The notes under the pieces were generated by a model that ran no database searches, was not told the DNA's origin, and saw nothing but the letters and a program-made list of their open reading frames with translations. Made by a program: the position numbers and the translations under genes. Shown here one piece after another: positions 14,996 to 18,781 of a stretch of DNA of 18,781 nucleotides. Origin of the DNA: Crenotrichaceae bacterium (GTDB taxonomy: Bacteria; Pseudomonadota; Gammaproteobacteria; Methylococcales; DRLZ01); assembly GCA_011322755.1 (NCBI GenBank), contig DRLZ01000074.1, forward strand, positions 1-18,781. Direction: 5' to 3'. Position 1 is the first letter of the stretch. Each line of letters starts with the position of its first letter.

Positions 14996-16255
14996 TCAGC
15001 TACGAATATGACCATCACCCAGAACGATAAACTTTTGCGTGGTCAAGCCTTCCAGTCCAACAGGACCACGGGCGTGCAGTTTGTCGGTACTGATACCAAT
15101 TTCTGCGCCCAGACCGTATTCAAACCCATCGGCAAAACGGGTTGAGGTATTGACCATTACCGAGCTGGAATCAACTTCACGCAGAAACCGCCGTGCTTTG
15201 CTGTAATCCTCGGTCACAATTGATTCTGTGTGCGCAGAACTGTATTCATGAATGTGTTGCATGGCTTCATCAATATCAGCTACCACTCGAATCGCCAGTA
15301 TTGGCGCCAGATATTCGGTTTCCCAATCGGCTTCAGTCGCAAGTAGACACTCTGGAATCAAAGAACATGCAGCTGGACAACCACGCAGCTCAACACCTTT
15401 CTGTAAATATCTGGATGCAAGCTCGGGCAGCAGTTGCGCTGCAACTGGTTCCGCGATCAACAGGGTTTCCATGGTATTACATACGCCATAGCGCTGGGTT
15501 TTTGCATTGATTGCAATGGCAATGGCTTTGTCATAATCGGCTTTGTCATCAATATACACATGACAGTTACCATCCAGATGCTTGATAACAGCGATACGTG
15601 CATCACGGGAAATGCGCTCGATCAAGCCTTTCCCACCTCTTGGCACAATCACATCGACATAGTCTTGCATCTGGATCAAATAACCAACAGCATCACGGTC
15701 TGTGGTTTCAATAACCTGCACACAGGTATCCGGCAACCCTGTCTGACTCAAACCTTGTTTGATGCACTCAGCAACGGCTTGATTGGAATACACTGCCTCA
15801 GAACCACCACGCAGGATACATGCATTCCCGGATTTAAGACATAACGCCGCTGCATCTGCAGTGACATTCGGACGTGATTCGTAAATGATACCAATCACAC
15901 CCAGCGGTACACGCATCTTGCCAACCTGGATACCGGATGGCTGGTAGGACAGGTTTTCGATTTCACCCACAGGATCGGGCAGACCGGCAACCTGACGCAA
16001 GCCTTCAGCCATTGCCTCAATTCTTGCCGGTGTTAGTTCAAGTCGATCCAGCAAGGCCGCATCAAGGTTATTCTCTCGACCTGCCGCCAGATCAATTGCA
16101 TTTTCTTTAATCAAGCGATCAGTGCCAGCGATAATTGCATCCGCAATATTCAGCAAGGCCTGATTTTTCTGACCTGTCTCGGCACTGGCAAGTGCGCGTG
16201 CAGCACTCACGGCGCGCTGCCCGACCGAGGTCATATAATCCTGTAATGATTCCAT
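14996..16255 (-). CDS. proA: Glutamate-5-semialdehyde dehydrogenase (gamma-glutamyl phosphate reductase)
   Basis: ProA reduces gamma-glutamyl phosphate to glutamate-5-semialdehyde with NADPH, the second step of proline synthesis, in the cytoplasm. At 419 residues it matches the usual length. Motifs seen are PLGVIGIIYESRPNVT (near 117-132), LRGGSEA (148-154), VPRGGKGLI (204-212), HLDGNCHVY (226-234) and the catalytic cysteine 259 in RYGVCNTMET. GLGAEIGIST and GPVGLEGLTTQK lie near the C-terminus. The ATG at 16255 has AGGA 6 bases upstream. ProB, its kinase partner, is not in the window. It lies 58 bases after the dehydrogenase gene and 24 bases before nadD on the same strand. Confidence 0.97.
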   Translation of the reverse strand: MESLQDYMTSVGQRAVSAARALASAETGQKNQALLNIADAIIAGTDRLIKENAIDLAAGRENNLDAALLDRLELTPARIEAMAEGLRQVAGLPDPVGEIENLSYQPSGIQVGKMRVPLGVIGIIYESRPNVTADAAALCLKSGNACILRGGSEAVYSNQAVAECIKQGLSQTGLPDTCVQVIETTDRDAVGYLIQMQDYVDVIVPRGGKGLIERISRDARIAVIKHLDGNCHVYIDDKADYDKAIAIAINAKTQRYGVCNTMETLLIAEPVAAQLLPELASRYLQKGVELRGCPAACSLIPECLLATEADWETEYLAPILAIRVVADIDEAMQHIHEYSSAHTESIVTEDYSKARRFLREVDSSSVMVNTSTRFADGFEYGLGAEIGISTDKLHARGPVGLEGLTTQKFIVLGDGHIRS

Positions 16256-16313
16256 GTTATGTCCTGCTATTGATTCTTGTGTCTCTCACAATCAATGAAT
16301 ACGTTACTGTGGA

Positions 16314-17165
16314 CTATGGCTTGAGACGATACAATGCTGATATATCTTCTTCGCCATAACCTTCCTGTATTAATATCTCATAGTCGGTAATTGTTTGTAT
16401 GGTCAATGGTAATTTCAAACCTTTTTCTTCCGCCATGCGCTTGCAGATTCGCAGATCTTTCTGGTGTAGTTCGACTTTGAAACCCGGCTGGAATTGTGCG
16501 TGCGTCATACTTGGCCCGCGATGTTCCAGAAACCAGTTTCCAGCAGCGCCTCCACTGATAACATCAATGACCTTGTCCATCGGCAACCCAAGCTCATGCG
16601 CAAATGCCAGCGCTTCCGTTACTGCCTGATTAATCCCGGCCGCCATCGCCTGATTAACCGCTTTTGTTCCCTGTCCAGAGCCTGTCGGCCCCATGAGCAC
16701 AATACGTGTCGCCAACACATCAAGTACAGACTTTACACGGTTTAGCACATCACTTTCTCCGCCAATCATCATCGCAAGCGTGGCATTTTTAGCGCCTTCC
16801 ACACCGCCGGAAACAGGTGCATCCAGAAAAGAAGCTCCCTTGTCTTCAAGCATTTTTGCTGCCGATTTAGCCGTTGCTGAACTGACTGTTGACGTATCCA
16901 CAACAATCTTGCCAGGTCCAAGTCCAGGCAACATAGACCAGATCACATCAAGCACATCGTCATCCGCTGAAACACAGGTAAACACAACGTCACTCTTCTT
17001 TGCCAATTTTTCCGGAGATTTTGCTTTATGAACGCCAAGCTCTTTTGCTAACACCTCGGCTTTTTCTGTCGTTCTATTCCAGATGACATTAAGAAAATTT
17101 GCAGAGGCAAGATTACGCGCCATAGGCTCACCCATTGCACCCAGACCAATGAAGCCAATTCTCAT
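16314..17165 (-). CDS. Beta-hydroxyacid dehydrogenase family protein (GarR/3-hydroxyisobutyrate dehydrogenase/GLYR-like)
   Basis: This is a 283-residue cytoplasmic oxidoreductase of the 3-hydroxyisobutyrate dehydrogenase superfamily. The N-terminal Rossmann motif GLGAMG is at residues 7-12. WNRT at 29-32 follows the second strand, and the arginine there is the pattern associated with NADP(H) in glyoxylate/succinic semialdehyde reductases. The substrate loop DAPVSGG is at 115-121, and the catalytic lysine is probably K168 in GQGTKAVNQ, with N171. The C-terminal helical domain is complete. Its ATG overlaps the TGA of speA as ATGA, so the two are probably translationally coupled. A role in reducing a semialdehyde from putrescine or arginine breakdown would fit that neighbour, but this is inference; the exact substrate (tartronate semialdehyde, hydroxyisobutyrate, glyoxylate or succinic semialdehyde) is unresolved. 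Confidence 0.88.
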   Translation of the reverse strand: MRIGFIGLGAMGEPMARNLASANFLNVIWNRTTEKAEVLAKELGVHKAKSPEKLAKKSDVVFTCVSADDDVLDVIWSMLPGLGPGKIVVDTSTVSSATAKSAAKMLEDKGASFLDAPVSGGVEGAKNATLAMMIGGESDVLNRVKSVLDVLATRIVLMGPTGSGQGTKAVNQAMAAGINQAVTEALAFAHELGLPMDKVIDVISGGAAGNWFLEHRGPSMTHAQFQPGFKVELHQKDLRICKRMAEEKGLKLPLTIQTITDYEILIQEGYGEEDISALYRLKP

Positions 17166-18781
17166 TTTGATTGCTCCAGGTAGGTTCCTGCCTGCAATGT
17201 TGTCGTAAACATGGTCATAAATTCCTTTTTCAATGCGGCATCCAGAACAACATTGTCCAGTTTTAATAGCAGCTGTTCAAGTATAAGCTCCGGTTCTATC
17301 TGTACATAGCGTAACAAATCGGCAACTGAATCACCTTTGTGCGCAGAATAATAATGAGACTGACCCTTTTCGTCCAGATAAATATTAATCGAATCCACAT
17401 CACCAAACAAATTATGCATATCACCAAGGATTTCCTGATACGCACCCAGCAGAAAAAACCCTAGATAATACCTTTCTCCATCAGTTATCTCATGTAACGG
17501 CAGTGTGGATTCAATTCCATGTTGTTCAACATAGTGGTGAATACTTCCATCTGAATCACAGGTTAAATCATGAATAACACCGCGACGTGCAGGTTTCTCA
17601 TCCAGCCTCGATAGCGGGAGAATCGGAAATCGTTGCTGAAAAGCCCAGACATCAGGCATGGACTGAAACAATGAGAAATTACAGAATACCTTGTCTGCGA
17701 GTTTCTCATGCAGAAGCGCATTTGATTCATCGAATGCTGGATGATCATTGACCAGCTTTTGCTGCCTGTATATGCTCTGTAGCTTCGAATAATAGCTGGT
17801 TTCGGATTGCGCCAGTTCAGTTAGATCAAGTTTCCCGGCTGTAAAATCTTTACGGCTTTGCTGCAATCTGTTTAAAAGCTGCTCGACTGTTTGATCTGAT
17901 ACGTGTTCCAGCACACTGCCATCAGCATGTACTTGCTGGCTTTGCGTTAATAAATCAACTCTACGCTCAATCTCGACAACATTGGTAATCAAGACAGCGT
18001 GGTGGGCTGTCATTGCCCGCCCTGATTCAGTCAGGATGTCTGGTTCAGGCAAACCATATTGATCACAGGTTTGCTTGATGCAACGGACAATGGTCTGAGC
18101 ATAGGCTTCAATAGAATAATTCATTGAACAAAAATCTGTTGTACCCTGGCCTTCGTAATCGACAGCCAAACCACCGCCCACATCAATCGTTGTCATCCGG
18201 ACGTCCAATCGGTAAAGTTCGGCATAAAAACAACCGGCTTCGATTAATCCGCTTTCAAAACTATCCAGACTGGTGACTTGTGAACCAATATGAAAGTGCA
18301 TCATTTTCAACCAGTGCAAACAATCAACTTGAGCAAGTTGCTCGACCAGCGATAAAAGATCGGAAGAACCAAGACCAAATTTGGCTTGTTCACCACCACT
18401 ATTCTGCCAGCGATGATCGCCAATACTGGATAGCCGTACACGCACACCCAGTTGCGGCTCGAGCTCCAGCTTTTCAGCTTCCTGCAAGATAATCGCTAAC
18501 TCAGACAGTTTTTCCACAACCAGAAAAACAGTCAAGCCCATCCGCATCGCCATCAATGCGAGGCGAATATAGGTTCTGTCCTTGTAACCATTACAAACAA
18601 CAGGACCGCCGCCAGACAATGCAATAATTGTCAGTAATTCAGCACGACTTCCAGCTTCCAGCCCGACCCTATCAGGATCTACTTTCAGAATCCCGTCAAT
18701 CACAGCTTTTTGCTGATTCACTTTTACTGGATAGACTGGATAATATTTGCCAGTGTAATGATATTCCAGGCAAGCTCTGGA
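17162..18781 (-). CDS. speA: Biosynthetic arginine decarboxylase (N-terminus outside window)
   Basis: SpeA is a PLP enzyme that converts arginine to agmatine for putrescine synthesis. The open frame runs off the right edge. A GTG at 18721 is in frame, but the 20 codons before it are typical SpeA sequence (GKYYPVYPVKVNQ), and the lysine of PVKVNQ is the PLP-binding residue. That GTG is therefore internal. The visible part has 539 residues; the family has about 630-660, so roughly 90-120 are missing. Other motifs are LGLEAGS-like VGLEAGSRAEL, VCNGYKD, HFHIGSQ, DVGGGLAVDYEG, ESGRAMTAHHA and the C-terminal GAYQEILGDMHNLFGD, all typical of the fold-III decarboxylase with its SpeA-specific insertions. 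The TGA overlaps the ATG of the dehydrogenase gene. Confidence 0.96.
   Translation of the reverse strand, partial: SRACLEYHYTGKYYPVYPVKVNQQKAVIDGILKVDPDRVGLEAGSRAELLTIIALSGGGPVVCNGYKDRTYIRLALMAMRMGLTVFLVVEKLSELAIILQEAEKLELEPQLGVRVRLSSIGDHRWQNSGGEQAKFGLGSSDLLSLVEQLAQVDCLHWLKMMHFHIGSQVTSLDSFESGLIEAGCFYAELYRLDVRMTTIDVGGGLAVDYEGQGTTDFCSMNYSIEAYAQTIVRCIKQTCDQYGLPEPDILTESGRAMTAHHAVLITNVVEIERRVDLLTQSQQVHADGSVLEHVSDQTVEQLLNRLQQSRKDFTAGKLDLTELAQSETSYYSKLQSIYRQQKLVNDHPAFDESNALLHEKLADKVFCNFSLFQSMPDVWAFQQRFPILPLSRLDEKPARRGVIHDLTCDSDGSIHHYVEQHGIESTLPLHEITDGERYYLGFFLLGAYQEILGDMHNLFGDVDSINIYLDEKGQSHYYSAHKGDSVADLLRYVQIEPELILEQLLLKLDNVVLDAALKKEFMTMFTTTLQAGTYLEQSK

Noticed and set aside
18719..18721. GTG as the start of the arginine decarboxylase
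   Set aside because: The same frame continues to the window edge with conserved SpeA sequence, including the PLP lysine, so this codon is internal.

Overview
The window looks like chromosomal DNA of a gammaproteobacterium with moderate GC content. This rests on the proA-nadD-rsfS gene order, a biosynthetic-type arginine decarboxylase, a class II fumarase and Gram-negative export signals. I cannot place it below class level. Ten substantial genes are present, and both edges cut through a gene.

Left part (about 1-8.4 kb, plus strand): an accessory block of exported proteins. It begins with the 3' part of a DUF1800 gene, followed 11 bases later by a Tat-exported DUF1501 protein. Next come two large Sec-exported proteins with unrelated bodies. 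One is an Asp-box (BNR) beta-propeller resembling GH74/VPS10-like proteins. The other has a cadherin-like domain, an Ig-like domain and a right-handed beta-helix. Both end in almost the same 84-residue C-terminal module, a thrombospondin type 3-like calcium repeat plus two dockerin-type F-hands. Between them lies a 64-codon scrap with a single collapsed dockerin repeat, and after the second gene there is a 40-codon ORF with a strong ribosome binding site. The block looks like a surface or extracellular polysaccharide-related locus with traces of gene duplication and loss.

Middle part (8.4-13.7 kb, minus strand): a three-histidine-box fatty acid desaturase of the QxxHH type, then a two-gene operon. 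In that operon an exported DUF255 thioredoxin-fold protein with an extra DsbD-alpha-like C-terminal domain overlaps fumC by four bases (ATGA). The 327-base gap between the desaturase and fumC is bounded by two long C runs (8 and 9 bases). The first sits exactly at the desaturase ribosome binding site.

Right part (13.8 kb to the end, minus strand): a housekeeping array transcribed as speA (N-terminus outside the window), a beta-hydroxyacid dehydrogenase overlapping it by ATGA, proA, nadD and rsfS. A good sigma70-type promoter lies between nadD and rsfS. The rlmH gene that commonly follows rsfS is absent.

I see no tRNA, rRNA, CRISPR array, insertion sequence or phage gene. No clearly undescribed system stands out. 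The most unusual material is the shared dockerin-like tail with its remnant, the homopolymer tract at the desaturase start, and the thioredoxin/DsbD-alpha fusion coupled to fumarase.
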